Of a DNA stretch of 64,000 nucleotides, positions 40,301 through 52,976 are shown in pieces (positions within the stretch are counted from its first letter, which is position 1; each line of letters starts with the position of its first letter). The translations under genes and the position numbers were made by a program. Where the stretch lies: assembly GCA_039096225.1 (NCBI GenBank), contig JBBPEB010000034.1, positions 682,001 to 746,000 of the forward strand, given 5' to 3'. The notes beneath the pieces were generated by a model. That model saw nothing but the letters and a program-made list of their open reading frames with translations, ran no database searches and had not been told where the DNA came from. This DNA comes from Blastocystis sp. Blastoise (Eukaryota; Sar; Bigyra; Opalinata; Blastocystidae).

Positions 40301-41689
40301 AACTATTATATACAATTTACTCCGTTTGTTCTTTTACTCATGATGATATAATATAGAAATCAACTTCTTATTACTTCTTATGGTTTATTTATTGTATTTC
40401 TATTTATAGATTTATATATATTTTTATACGAATATTGTTCTCTCTTCATGTTATTGTCTTTAAAAATATACTAAAAATAATTATTATCGTCTCTTCTACT
40501 CATTTATCACTGCCGATTATAAATTCAGTTGATATATGCATTCTTCCTTCTTCTTAACTTCAAATTTTATTTACAAGTTTTTAGTTATCTTCTTTATGAT
40601 CTACATATATAAATATATTCTCATTAAGTCTATGTCAATCTTTCCAATAATTTTTCTTCTGATAATCTTTCAAATGCTAACCTTTATATAATATCATGAA
40701 TCTTAATCTAATACTTATTTCATGCTATTATAATATAAAATCCACATTACTTTCTATTATATCATATATTCTAATACTCTTTCGGATATATATAATCCCT
40801 CATATGATACTTAATATAGATATAACACATCTTGCTCTTTCCTTTTGAATTCATGTATAAATATAAAATTGTTGGTGTAAACGATTTAAGATTCCACTTT
40901 ATATATATGTTTTGGAAAATAGTATATTCTTTAGGAACCAATTGTTATCACTCTCTTTGTGATATTTGATTGATAAGTCAGGTAAATGATTTTAGTAGTT
41001 ATTTGGTTCTTTCTATTGATACATTATGATTGAAAATATATTTTGCTATTTATTTATATATTTAATCTTCTTGATTAGATATACTATTTGATTTAAGAAG
41101 AGTATACTTTATAGTTGTATATTATACTTTTGATTGAATAAAGATTCTTATTAGTATTGGATATTGTTTTAAAGTATTATACTAGAGAGATTAGTATATA
41201 TGAAATAATTACTTCTAAAATAATATTTATTTTTCATATAAGTAATAATATTTCTCAGTTATTCGTTTGATCTGAATATAATAGTACTTGAAAAAGAATA
41301 TAATTAGAAAAATAATTGAAATATAGATAAAAATTATTAAGGAATAGTGATTCTAATTAAGAAACTATATACTATTGATATAATCAAATATATAAAGGAA
41401 TATTCAATGTCATCTATTTATAATTATATTTAAAAGATAACAGTATATCTTCTTGAGTTAATTAAAACAATACAAATTATAATGTAACAATAAAACATTA
41501 TGGAATACAAATAGTTAATATAATGAAAACAATATAAATATATAAATATTAATAGTAAAAGAAATCAATGTACTTTGTAGTATAAATACAGTAATTAAGT
41601 AGTTGGATTAGATTAGTGATTTTGTTGCTAGATGTTATCAATCGAGTTTCTTTTTCTTTAATTTATCTATATATAATTAAGAATAGATT
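37354..41689. other. 4.3 kb without genes, T-rich on + strand
   Basis: No sustained coding pattern on either strand; the only open frames are short, hydrophobic products of T-rich sequence. From about 37800 to 40700 the + strand is strongly pyrimidine-biased. Two small hairpins occur near 37597-37640 (TTTGGTG...CACCAAA and AGTC...GACT). Confidence 0.55.
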
Positions 41690-44320
41690 CTATATTATGT
41701 GAATTATGAATATAATACTTATAATATACATACGCTCTAAAACAGTAGTTATAAGTGATGAAGAATCAATGATATCAGAAGTTAATCCAATTGTCATTTG
41801 GGTTGTTGGATTAATAGTGTTTCTGTATTTGTTTTTTATATACACGAGATGACTGAAACCGCTCTCACAGAGATATGAAGTTGCAAAGGGAAGAAAACAT
41901 TTCTTGGCTATATCATATAATAATGGAAAACGACTCTTATGGCTTATATAGAACTCATCTATTGGTACGTTATTAAATTCTTCTCTACATGTTTTATCAG
42001 CAAGTAAACAGAAATACTCTTCTTTAACATGAAACTCCATTTTATTTTCGTCAGCTACTTTTGAAAATGGATTAGTAATCCAATATAAAGAATGATCAAT
42101 AAGATTAGTTGTTGGTGTATTTTTTGGTTTTTTTATGTTACTATTCGTTTTCTTCTGCTTTTTATTCTTTTGTACTTCTCCTTGATTTGTATTATTACTT
42201 ATTTCATTTGGAATGATTGCCCCAAGAGTTATTATACAATTGATATTAGCCTGAATTATATTTATATTACTAATGATTCCATTGTATTGTCCTTGAATAC
42301 TACTATTAGGGAAATTATTAAGAACACCAGAAATACTACCTAAAGTGTATCCATATACTAAATATGGAAAGTCAATTCTAATCGTTACTTGAGTTTCTAT
42401 TAATTGCTGAGTAACTATGTCAACATAGGTTATTAAGCCATTTACAACTCCATTTGGAGATACGCAACCTTGTAATGATCCAAGAATATTAAATTGGTTT
42501 GATACTACTGATGTATTGTTATTAACATTACTATTCACTTCATGAGATATATTTGATGTATTATGTGTATTTTCTTGGTCTATTAAATATTCATTAAGGT
42601 CTTGAAGATACGATTCATCACTACCAATATAATTTAGTATTTCTGGGAAATAATTCAGTAAATTACGTCGAAGAGTTATTAGATGATTTTTGATATAAAA
42701 TATGATTGAATTAATATCAAGCTTGGTTGTAGATACATAATCCTTAAGTTTCGTAAATGATGAATAATCGTTATTATTTATTAGTCTTTCTAATCTCAAC
42801 GATAATTTTATAAATAAATCCTTCATAATGTCTATTAACCCAAATATATATCTATGCTGTCCTTGCATTGATTTATTACAATCATAGAATAAACTGGTAA
42901 CATCCTCAAGGTATAACATTGAAGCTATGAAGTTAGTATCAATAATGGTGTTATATAAGTCCTTCTTTTCTTTATCCTTTTTTATTACTAGTGTTATTCC
43001 ATTTCTAAGTAAATTAAATCTTTTAATTGATGAATGGCATGAAAGCCATCTTGTAGGGCAATAAAGGAGAAGTTTATAACTTCTAATATTTTTTTTCCTT
43101 TTTTTCTTCCTTCTTATCATTACTATAAACTTCATGAATATTATTATCTATATTATTATCTGTATCAGATGTATCTAAAAGGGATTCAACTACTTTATTA
43201 TATTCTATCTCTAAAGAAGATATATTATTAGGGGAATCAGGTATGTTATCTTGAGGAGAGAAGATAGAAGAGGTTAATGAATATTCATTATCAATATTGT
43301 AATTATTGGATTCGTCTTGTCTAACAGCAGACTTCTTTATATATGAAATTATCTCAACAGCACTTTTGAATATATTAGTGAAGTATTTTGGTAAACAGTT
43401 TACACAGAGTTCTTCTCTATGAAGAAAACAGTGGATGAACATACAATTCTTATTCTTCTCTAGTACTCGTGTTTTGAAGGAGTTTTTGTCTCCATTCATA
43501 TTCGAAGCACCGTCAAAAGTAGCTGATACGCAATTATTCCACAGAAGGTTATTATTATTAAAGAAATTATCTACCATGTTAAATATATTATCACCTGTTT
43601 TGGAACTAATCTGAAAAATACTTAAAAATGATTCAGTAAACTTTTTATTATATTCGTATCTAGCATAAACGAGTAAATAGGATTTCATTTCTATGTCAGT
43701 TGACTCGTCAAGCTGAATAGAAAATGATCCTGATTGTCTTATCCTATTTATTACTTCTTGTTGAATTGTCAAAGCAATTTCATCACTTTTTCTTTTGATA
43801 CTGCTTGAGGATAACGGAAGATTAGAAAGGACTTTGACATTCTTTAACCTTTCATATTCTTCAATAATAGGTTTAACTAATTTTTCTCCAGTTCTGTAGC
43901 TGTATCCATTCTTTGAAATGGAGTAGGCGATGAAATATGAAAGCTTACTGGATAAATCTGAAAAGCTAAAGAGAGAATTTGAGTATTCTGTGTTTTCATT
44001 ATGATCTTTTAAGAGTTCTTGAATGTCATCATATGTATATTTGCTTAACCCATGTTTATTCTTGAAATGAGTGAAGAGTTTTGAGGCTTCATAACCTTTA
44101 CACGTGAGAGTAGACTCACAGATTAAACAAAAATAGGAGTTTTTTGTTAATTTTTTAAATCCATAAACAACTGGATTGGCATTATATCTTTTAACTCCTT
44201 CTTTTACTTCACTATAATATTTGGATTTAGGATTAATATCTGGTTTATTATTCGTTTCTTCTGTAATTATGTCATCATCTTTTTTTTTTTTTCGTCTGTT
44301 GTAGACTTGTCAATCTATAT
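41690..44320 (-). pseudogene. ZBED5-like hAT transposase of the giant element, frameshifted
   Basis: The frame is open on the minus strand from an acceptor-like ATATAG near 44315. It encodes a BED finger (SYFCLICEST, then HFKNKH) and SKLSYFIAYSISKNG, continuing to SFSIQLDESTDI, LLVYARYEYN, SATFDGASNMNGD and FIHCFLHREEL, the order found in ZBED5/hAT-like transposases. In the A-rich stretch 43083-43135 the frame shifts by +1 (or -2) into YCPTRWLSCHSSIKRF. It ends with RFPLLYDIAKKCFLPFATSYLCESGFSHL, shortened here as the segments PLLYDIAKK and ATSYLCESGF, typical of the hAT C-terminus. An unusual Gly/Asn/Ile-rich stretch of about 160 aa (about 42085-42577) interrupts the usual order without breaking the frame. 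The upstream first exon is not resolved. The transposase would act on the ends at 28359 and 44578. Confidence 0.8.
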
Positions 44321-44578
44321 ATATATATATATATTACTATTAATATACTTGTAATTTTTTAAAGTACTGTTCCATGTATTTAAACAATAAAAAAAGTTTA
44401 TCTAATATAGAATGTTCTTTTTGGTTTAGCAAAACATTTTCCCTTATATTTTTGTTTTTCCCGTGTTTTCATCACTTAAAATAACTATGAAAATCACGGT
44501 AATAAAAAAGTAACTTTGTTATTTAAGCGCAAAAATTTTGGTCCTTTCGCTTAACGAGTAACTACGTGGTGACCCCTG

Positions 44579-44586
44579 ATAAGAAT
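44579..44586 (+). repeat. right target-site duplication ATAAGAAT
   Basis: Follows directly on the CCCCTG terminus at 44578 and is identical to 28351-28358. Confidence 0.75.
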
Positions 44587-45170
44587 TATAGAATAATTGT
44601 TCTGGAAAAAGACGTCATACTTAACAGACACTCCAGTTTTTGTTTATTCTGTTTCTGACCTTATTTTCTGTCTTTTATTAATTGTTACATTAGTAATTAT
44701 GTTTACATTCTTTACTTAAGTGATTTGCTAGGAGTTAAGTAAAAAATTAATGATAATAATCTGTTTGGAACCCTTTTTCTTTGCCAATATAGTATTCTAA
44801 AAACTATGTGTGAAGTATTAAATAAAGTGCTGGGAGTAATAAAAATAATTAAAACATGAAAATAGAGTTTTTTGCGTTGATTGAGAATTATGTTGTATTG
44901 TTTTGTATTCTGAAAAAATCATAAAGATCTAGAGCTAAATAAGGGTATCGTATGCAATAGAAGCCTTTTAATTTATTTATTTAGCTTTATTCATCTACTG
45001 TTAGGAAGAATGATTCATTTCCTTGTTTATTTTTATTTATTAAGTCTTGAATAAATGAAAATTGCGATGTGGAAAGATATAATGGATACGCAAATTGAAT
45101 AGAGTCTCTATATATAGTAGATATATTAATATATATTTAATAGAAATAATATATATATAAATAATATAAA
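44587..45170. other. intergenic, 3' of the MYND gene
   Basis: AT-rich sequence with no coding pattern. Before the insertion it would have been continuous with 28132-28350, i.e. between the MYND gene end and the gldA start. Confidence 0.5.
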
Positions 45171-47097
45171 TTACTGTTCATAGGCTGTTATAGATGCTTT
45201 TATGCCTTTTTTCTATATAATAAGAATTATAATAATAATAATATAAAATATATATAATATAATAAGAGTATAATAATAAATAAAGATGAAATATAAATAT
45301 ACAAGAGTTTTTCCTGATTCATATATATATATTTCATAGTTTTGAACAGAGAATAATATTTTATTTGAATTATCAATAACTCCAAATAGTGAGTATTTAT
45401 AGAGAAGGAATTGATATCTCATTCTATATATATATATATTAATATATACATTATTATGTGTATTAATTATGAATACTAGAAGGAATAAAATATATATATA
45501 TATATATACTTTTGTTTGCCTAGAAAGAGAATAGTACTCATAAAACGCCGAAGGAATGATATAGGCTGAAATAATACTATATATTCATATATAAATATAG
45601 AAAGAAAGTATATATGGAATAAACTATTGTATACAGTGATTGGTATCATCTGTTAGTTCTATTTGATCTTGAAATAATTCGGTATATTTTAGAATTAGTT
45701 GCTCTTAATAGATAATATATATATAATAATAAATAAATAGTTGATAACATATACTATTTGTAGTGGTTTGTTTATATTGTATACCAATTATCTCATCATG
45801 ATGATCTTCATAATGCATGCTAAGTATATATTCAGGAATAAGATCAATCTCACTGGCTCTATTGGAGGAGAAAAAAGAAATACAGGAGATATTCTCTGGA
45901 CTATATATATAATGATAATAATAATATATGTATATATAATGCAAGAGATAAATTAGAGAAACATGTAATATACTATGGATAGAGGATGATATTTGATGTG
46001 TTAATAAGAGAAGAAGAGACAAGAAGAGAGGAAGAAGTTAAATAGAGTGTATCTACTTCTCGTTTATAGATATCTTTATTCTATAAGAATGATCATATAT
46101 ATATATATATATATATATATGAATAGAATAATATACGTAATGATTATGAAGTGAGGGAGCATGTTCACAGAAGAAATCATCCAGAGAAAGAGAAGGAGAA
46201 GAGAGAGACTCATAATGACAACGATGAATAGATGAAGGAGATATATGACTAATACATATAGGTTTAATATCATTATTCTTTATGGATAAACTAGTCGAAA
46301 TAGAAATACTAGAAGAAGATTGAAGAGTAGAATAAAGATGTCTACATATTTCATTCTATAGAGTAAGTATATTAAGTAGAGTATTTATTATATACTTAGA
46401 AAAGATATTCAATGATGAATAATATACTTAAAGAGAGTACTTATGATATGATTATGATTATAGTATATATACTCCTAAATCTACAGGACTATCATAAATA
46501 AACTCAACTGTACACGGATTTAATGGAATTGATACACTTTGATATCCATTCTATATACATTACATATATATATACAAAGAAAAAATAATAGAGATTTGAA
46601 GGAGATATATCACAATAGATCAATATACATATATATACATATATATCTCAAATAAATAATATATATATACTTGATAATCATAGGACATTTTATTGAGAAT
46701 AGGTCTACCATATATAGGAATAGAAATCACATTTGATTGAAGATGATCTTGAGGGAGTGAGAATCGAAGTTGAAATATAGTCGATGTGACAGAGTGTTCG
46801 CTGTGGATTTTCACGGGAAATGGAGCTGTTTTGAAGAAACTAAACATGATTAATAATATATTTAATACATAGAAATACAGTATGCATGTTGATATATTGA
46901 GATAATACTCAATAAAATAATTCTCATTAATATCCTATATATATATGTTTATCAAAGGATTTATTAAATATATATATACATGAAATGATGAAGGCTCATG
47001 TGTGATTGATATATTATTATTATTATACTTATTATACTCATTATTATTCTTACGATATATATGCATATAAAGACTTGATTGTTCTAAATTGAAATAA

Positions 47098-47148
<51 letters not shown>

Positions 47149-47862
47149 AATATATATATAATATGAATACCGATTGTCCACATGGATTTATATATATCAA
47201 TAGGTTCATCTAAGGGGATCTATGAATATATATATATATAACAATATAAAGAATAAAAATATATCAAATATTATATATTTACCTACTTCTATCGTTTGAA
47301 TAAGAGTATTATGTATATTTAAAACAATAGTAGATCCTAAAAATTCCCAATTAATATCATTTGAAGTGACCGTTGAAGGAAGGTTATAAAGTATATCAAA
47401 ATAATGTGCCTATCATAGAAATATAAATAATAATCGATAATCAATACTGATTTAGAAATAGAATATCCTCCTGAAATCTTTTCCTTTGACTTGAAACACT
47501 AGATAATAACACAATGTATAAATTATTAACATTTTACTAATTTACGGAAATGGAAACAGGTAATGAAGAAATCATAGGTTTACTCTTTTCTACATTATCT
47601 TCACCTTCATTTGACATTGTTTTTTCAATATTTCTAAGAAATAAAATAATACACTTTATGGAAATGGCTATTATATTGAGAATTAAACATATATATATAT
47701 TTAATACATCTTGTCTGTATTTATAGAGTTGTTCATTTCTTTGCAGGACACTTTATGTTTTTTCCAATCATTTATTTGACATTCTCTTGAGCAATAATAG
47801 ACCTTTTTGCATTTAGAACATTTTAAAGAAGCTTGTTGACCACAATTATTGCATATCGGCAT
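45171..47862 (-). CDS. MYND-finger protein, multi-exon
   Basis: Starts at ATG 47862 with MPICNNCGQQASLKCSKCKK, then YYCSRECQINDWKKHKVSC: a complete N-terminal MYND zinc finger (C-x2-C, C-x2-C, YYC-x3-C, H-x3-C). An intron following AAGAT near 47707 joins in frame to INIEKTMSNEGEDN. Later exons read AHYFDILYNLPSTVTS, NINWEFLGSTIVLNI-like and DPLDEPIDIYKSMW, then KTAPFPVKIHSEHS, IPIYGRPILNKMSYDY and SVSIPLNPCTVEFIYDS, suggesting beta-rich domains I do not recognise. The last exon ends KKGIKASITAYEQ with TAA at 45171-45173. MYND fingers bind proline-rich partner peptides. Several central exon borders remain uncertain because the introns are AT repeats. The 5' end at 47862 is secure; the function beyond the finger is unknown. 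Confidence 0.7.
47100..47142. repeat. (AT)n in MYND gene intron
   Basis: About 21 AT units, intronic. Confidence 0.85.
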
Positions 47863-48738
47863 TTTATTAATACAAAATTTGAAAAAAAATTATTTGCGTT
47901 TTCTTTTTTAAATATATGTAAAAATGGTATGATGATTTCTATTCATTTGTTAGACTACATAGTATGTAAACTAAATTCTAAAATCAAATTTAAAATAATT
48001 ATTGAATTATCGATTACAAGACGTTTTTATTAATGAAAAAGAACATTATAAATACATAAAACTGTTAATAATTGATACAAAACAAGTATAGAAGAAAAGG
48101 AATACTGATATATTTGCAATTATAGAGAAATCCAAAAAGACCACTTGATAGATATAAAAAATGTTAAACCAATTATTTCGAAAAATAATATCAGAATATG
48201 CAACAAAAGAAAAAAAAAAGTAAAAAAGTAAAATCGAAAAGGAAGAATAAATAAACAAACAACAACAAAAAAGAACAGAAAGAAATATAAGAATATACAA
48301 AAAAAAATATATATATATAAATGAAGAAATTGCTTATAATAAAATAAACAATTATATATATATAAATATTTATGTATAATAAATAAATAAAGAATGATTA
48401 TAATAAAAAAGCAAAGAAGAATAGTAAAAGCAAGTAATATTTATATTTATATTAAAAAAATAAAACATATGTTAAAGAAATATACTTAATATATATATAA
48501 GAAAGTGTTTATAGTATATAGAACATGAAAGATGAATGTGAATAATGAAAAGACAATGTAATAATGAGAAACAGATTATCATAAATACGATAAGTCACTG
48601 CAAAACAGGAGTAAAGCAACAATAAGAAAAGAATACATGACATAAACAGTAATACACAAAACAGTATATATACATATATAGATATAAAAACATATATATC
48701 TATATAGAATAGGATAGAAGAGTAAAAAGTTATTCGTA
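47863..48738. other. promoter of the MYND gene and 3' flank of the next gene
   Basis: The left part (to about 48020) should hold the MYND gene promoter. From about 48030 to 48738 the + strand is A-rich, i.e. T-rich downstream of the minus-strand stop at 48739. No gene seen. Confidence 0.5.
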
Positions 48739-51071
48739 TTACATAGAAAATAGTTTTGTAGAAGACCATACTTTTTGTAACTGTATAGGATGTTCATCGG
48801 GATTTATAACTTCGATTCCTTTTTCATAGCGAGGAATTGTAACTGACCAATCATGTTTCTCATTAAATTCAACAATAATCTGTAAATAATCACCATCTAT
48901 ATTAATTTTATCTAAACTAAAAACTAAATTATTAAAATCTGCACATAGACGTTTTAATAATAAAGCTAATAACGGTATTTTTTCTAAATATGTTTCTGTA
49001 CCATTCTTTTTGATTCTTAACCATGCACGACTTTTTTCTTTACTTGAATCTAATTTCTGTTGAGCTTCTTCAGCAAATGATAACATTTGACGAAGTTTAC
49101 GTCTACATATTTAGTTTATTAATTATAGTTTTATTATAATAGTATATATATAATATAATCAAATACAATAATAGAATATACTATAATATATAATATATAT
49201 AAATACTGATCGATTTGTCCGATATTCTTCCAACTCATCGTAGGGTCACTCACCCACTCTTCAGTGAAAGTGACATTGTAATTACGTCGAAGGGAATTAT
49301 CAATAAGAGCAACTACTGTAGCTACACCTCTCTGATCACGATGAGAAGAAGTATTCGTAAATGTTACCGATAAGGATGTAGGAGCTATAGCATTCTTTTC
49401 TCGTTCACAGAAGAAGGAAGAGGATTCGATGGAGAATAATATATTAGGATAATACTTTAATATAGTATAAAAGGCAGGAATAGGCTTATAATCTTGAATA
49501 GAATTCTCTATATAAATAAAATAAATAAAATAAATAAAATAAATAAAATAAATAAAATAAATAAAATAAAAATAAAATAAAAAAATAAAAAAATAAAATA
49601 AAAAAATAAAATAAAAAAATAAAATAAATAAATAAAATAAAATAAAAAAATAAATAAAATAAAAATACCATCAAACCTTGTTTCTTGGAAGAGCCATGTG
49701 ATCTTTGCGTTAATAGCATGCTTATTAAAGGATTCCACCAATCGTAAAAGGACATCACACTTTGCAGCACGTGTTTGCATATTATCAGCAGCAAATAAAA
49801 TATCATTTTTGTACATATAATTAAAGAATTCTAAAGAATAATTATTAAAAAATAATGATTTATTATAATTCTTTTAAATATAGTTTATAATTAGAATAAA
49901 TATAAATATAATAACTAAAGGATATTTCTTGCTCAAGTTGTTGTGAATTCATTTTTTGATAATTATCAAAAAGATAACGAAGTTTTTCAGTTAATAATTG
50001 AGGATTGCGATTACTTTGAGTAGAAGAAGGAGGATAGACCGGAGTAGGAGACGATGGAACAATTAAACTATCATTTAATGCAGTCAACCAATCTATACCT
50101 TGATCTATATATATAATATAATATAATATAATATAATAAATAAAACAATTAAAAGACAAATAAAACTATATAAATATATATAAAATAATAACTTATATAC
50201 TTTGCGGTCCCATATGACTCGGTGTTTGCCATATATTACAGTTTTGAGGCCAAGGATCTGAAGGAACAATAATAGGATAACTATCAGAATTAGGGTTATA
50301 TAATCGTCCTTGCATGGAATCTTCTGTTTTAATAGGTTGCATAGATAAATCTAATGTGGTCATAGATGTTAAAGACGAAGTTCTAGGCATTAATCCAAGT
50401 GGAGTAGAAGTTAAGGGACTTAAAGGAATAGATTTCATCGGATTATTCATACTCATCTGAGACATCTGATTCATTGAATAATAAGATTGCTCTTGTTTTG
50501 GAGCAGGAAGGCCCATATTCGATACTTGTGGCGGTGGTTGCTCTAAATTCTCTAATCGCTTACGTTTATTCTCTCGAACTTTATATACTTTACAATGAAC
50601 ATGTGGCGGAGGTCTTCTACAATCACAAACACAACAACAGAATCCTAGACATCGAGGACATCTAAAATTAGTATCGTTAATATCGACAACCATATCAAAC
50701 TTTCTTTGTAATTGTTGAAGGCAGAAAATTTTACTACAATTTACACATTGAATTCTACCCATTCTTTGACCACAAACAGCTTTACCACATAAGTGACATG
50801 TAGGTAATGCAGTAGAATCTTCTTTTAGTTGCATAGAACTTACATCATGAAAACGTTCATTAGATAATAATGGAGTCATTAATTTAGGCATAAATTTACC
50901 ATCATTCATATGAGTAGTAGCCACTACATAATCTTCATTGAAAGATCTTTTTCTAGTATTCACAGGAACCAAGGCTTCCTTCTTCTTCAACTCTTGAGCA
51001 CGATCATCTTTTTCATATTTCATTTTATCAGAGTAACTTTTATCATTCATGTACAGATTTGACGAAGACAT
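48739..51071 (-). CDS. R1-type four-CXXC zinc-finger protein, multi-exon
   Basis: Starts at ATG 51071 (MSSSNLYMNDKS). Residues about 90-165 contain CHLCGKAVCGQRMGRIQC, VNCSKIFCLQ, FRCPRCLGFCCCVCDCRR and HCKVYK: paired CXXC units in the order of the zf-4CXXC_R1 domain of monoamine-oxidase A repressor R1/CDCA7-type proteins, which bind DNA. A Pro/Ser/Met-rich linker follows. An intron near 50195 joins in frame to NQGIDWLTALNDS. Further exons read NPQLLTEKLRYLFDNYQKM, FAADNMQTRAAKCDVLLRLV, VTFTNTSSHRDQRGVATVVA and, last, FAEEAQQKLDSSKEKSRAWL to KVWSSTKLFSM, with the stop at 48739. The C-terminal half is conserved-looking but I do not recognise it. Probably a nuclear DNA-binding protein. Confidence 0.75.
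49503..49668. repeat. (AAATAAAATA)n-type repeat in intron
   Basis: A-rich simple repeat of AAAT/AAAAT units within an intron of the R1-type zinc-finger gene. Confidence 0.85.
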
Positions 51072-52976
51072 TTTCGTTGAAAATCTTTATCTATTAGTAA
51101 GGAATTCGAATATATCGAGAGGAATCAAGAATAACACTCTTAGTACAGAATACTTCAAATGAACTGAGCGTTTATTATTTAAAAAAGTATTCTTGTTCAA
51201 AGGGGAAAAACGAGAAATTGGAAAGAGTCTGTCATCTTACCACAAAGTATTCAGTCACGATTATTTTGGATAATCTCCGAAATAAAAAGAAAATAATTAC
51301 AAATATCGGTATAAAACCTGTTTTCCCCTTTTTTGGTGTCGTGTTCGCGGTAAATCTTGATTTTCATAGGAAATTATGTATTTATTTATGAGGATTTCAT
51401 TTGTTAATATGCTGATAGTTCTTACATTATTCTTTTTCTTTTTATTGGAGATCCAAATAAAAAAGTAGATAATAACCATTAGAATAGTGTCTTTTCTTAA
51501 TTACCTTTAAGCCGCTCTTTTTTTATTCAGATTTTTAAAAAATTCTTTAAGCATTATCTCCGTATTTCTTAATTATCTGATCTAGCTTAAACTCTCTTTG
51601 AATTCTGTTCATAAGATATATTCAAGAAACACTCGTATCATTTTCTTTTTTCGATTTAGCTGTATCTGGGCTATTTCTCTTTTCTAGCTCAAAAACTGAA
51701 TAAGTGATACTCTGTTAGCAATATACTAAGATGGATATCAAATTTTAATTCTTAATTACTTTTTATTTAATGTTGTAGAAATAATGGCTCACTATACTTG
51801 CACATAAATGTGTTTTTGAGAATGCACTTATATAATTCATATTATATAATGTTGATAAACATTTATTTTGTTTCACAAACTATTTTTTATGGAAAAAAAG
51901 TGAAATATAGTTTCAATTACATATAAAATCTTTAAATGATGATAACAAGTTTTCTGTCAAATATATAAGACATGATTCCACGTAGAGTTACATAGAAATA
52001 GTTGACTTTTAGGATGCATTCACACTTAATCTGTTGTTTTCTTTCGTTATTTTTATGATATTCTTCTTATATCATCATTTACATATAATGACAGACTCTT
52101 TTGACATTTTCTCTAAATAGATATCTATTTTATAATTGAAGCTAAAACACAAGAATGAGTTTCTCTTTTCTTCTCGATTTGGTTTTTTTTATTCAACATC
52201 TTTCATGACTTCGTCTGATGATATCTTCAAACAACAAATTTATTTATATTACAAGAGCACATAAATATCATAAGAAACTATTGAATAGTATGAATAACAC
52301 ATTAGTCATTAGATAAATTTACTATGATATATTCTTGTCAGCATACTTTTAAGGCATCTAATGACTCTCTTAACTTTATAAAGGTATATATAATATTGGC
52401 TAATACAATAATATCCTATTTTAAGATAAATGAATTATTTATTTCACAAGAGTCTAAGGACTATTTATGGTTGATTAGTTGAATAAATCTGATGTTGATT
52501 AGTTTCTAAAAATTATATATCATGATATGAACGATTATTATGGTTTGAAAGTATTCTCTTTTAGTATTTAAAATAATTTGTATTTAATAAATACGTAACA
52601 AATAATGAAGCAAATATAGATACAGGATACACAATGAATCATGAAAAAAATATTATTTTAAATAAGAAAAAAAGAACCAAAAGTAAAAAGAAACACTAAT
52701 AAAAGGGAAAAAAATAAAAAAAAATGAATTTGTAAAAAGAGGGTATAAATAAAAGAAAAACAATACATAAAGGACAATATGTATGTATAATAATAATAAA
52801 TCAAAATGATTAAAAGAATTATATATAAATAAAATATAGATATCAATAATAAAAAAACATATCAATAGGATTATTAAAAGTTAAAGTAAAAAAATAAAGA
52901 TACATAAACAAAAAGTGTATAGTTTTATAGAGGGAAATAAAACTACATCGGATTTGACGCATGATAATCACGTGAT
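51072..52976. other. intergenic, 1.9 kb
   Basis: Contains the promoter side of the R1-type gene on the left and, at about 52620-52976, an A-rich tract (T-rich downstream of the minus-strand stop at 52979-52977). No gene seen. Confidence 0.5.
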
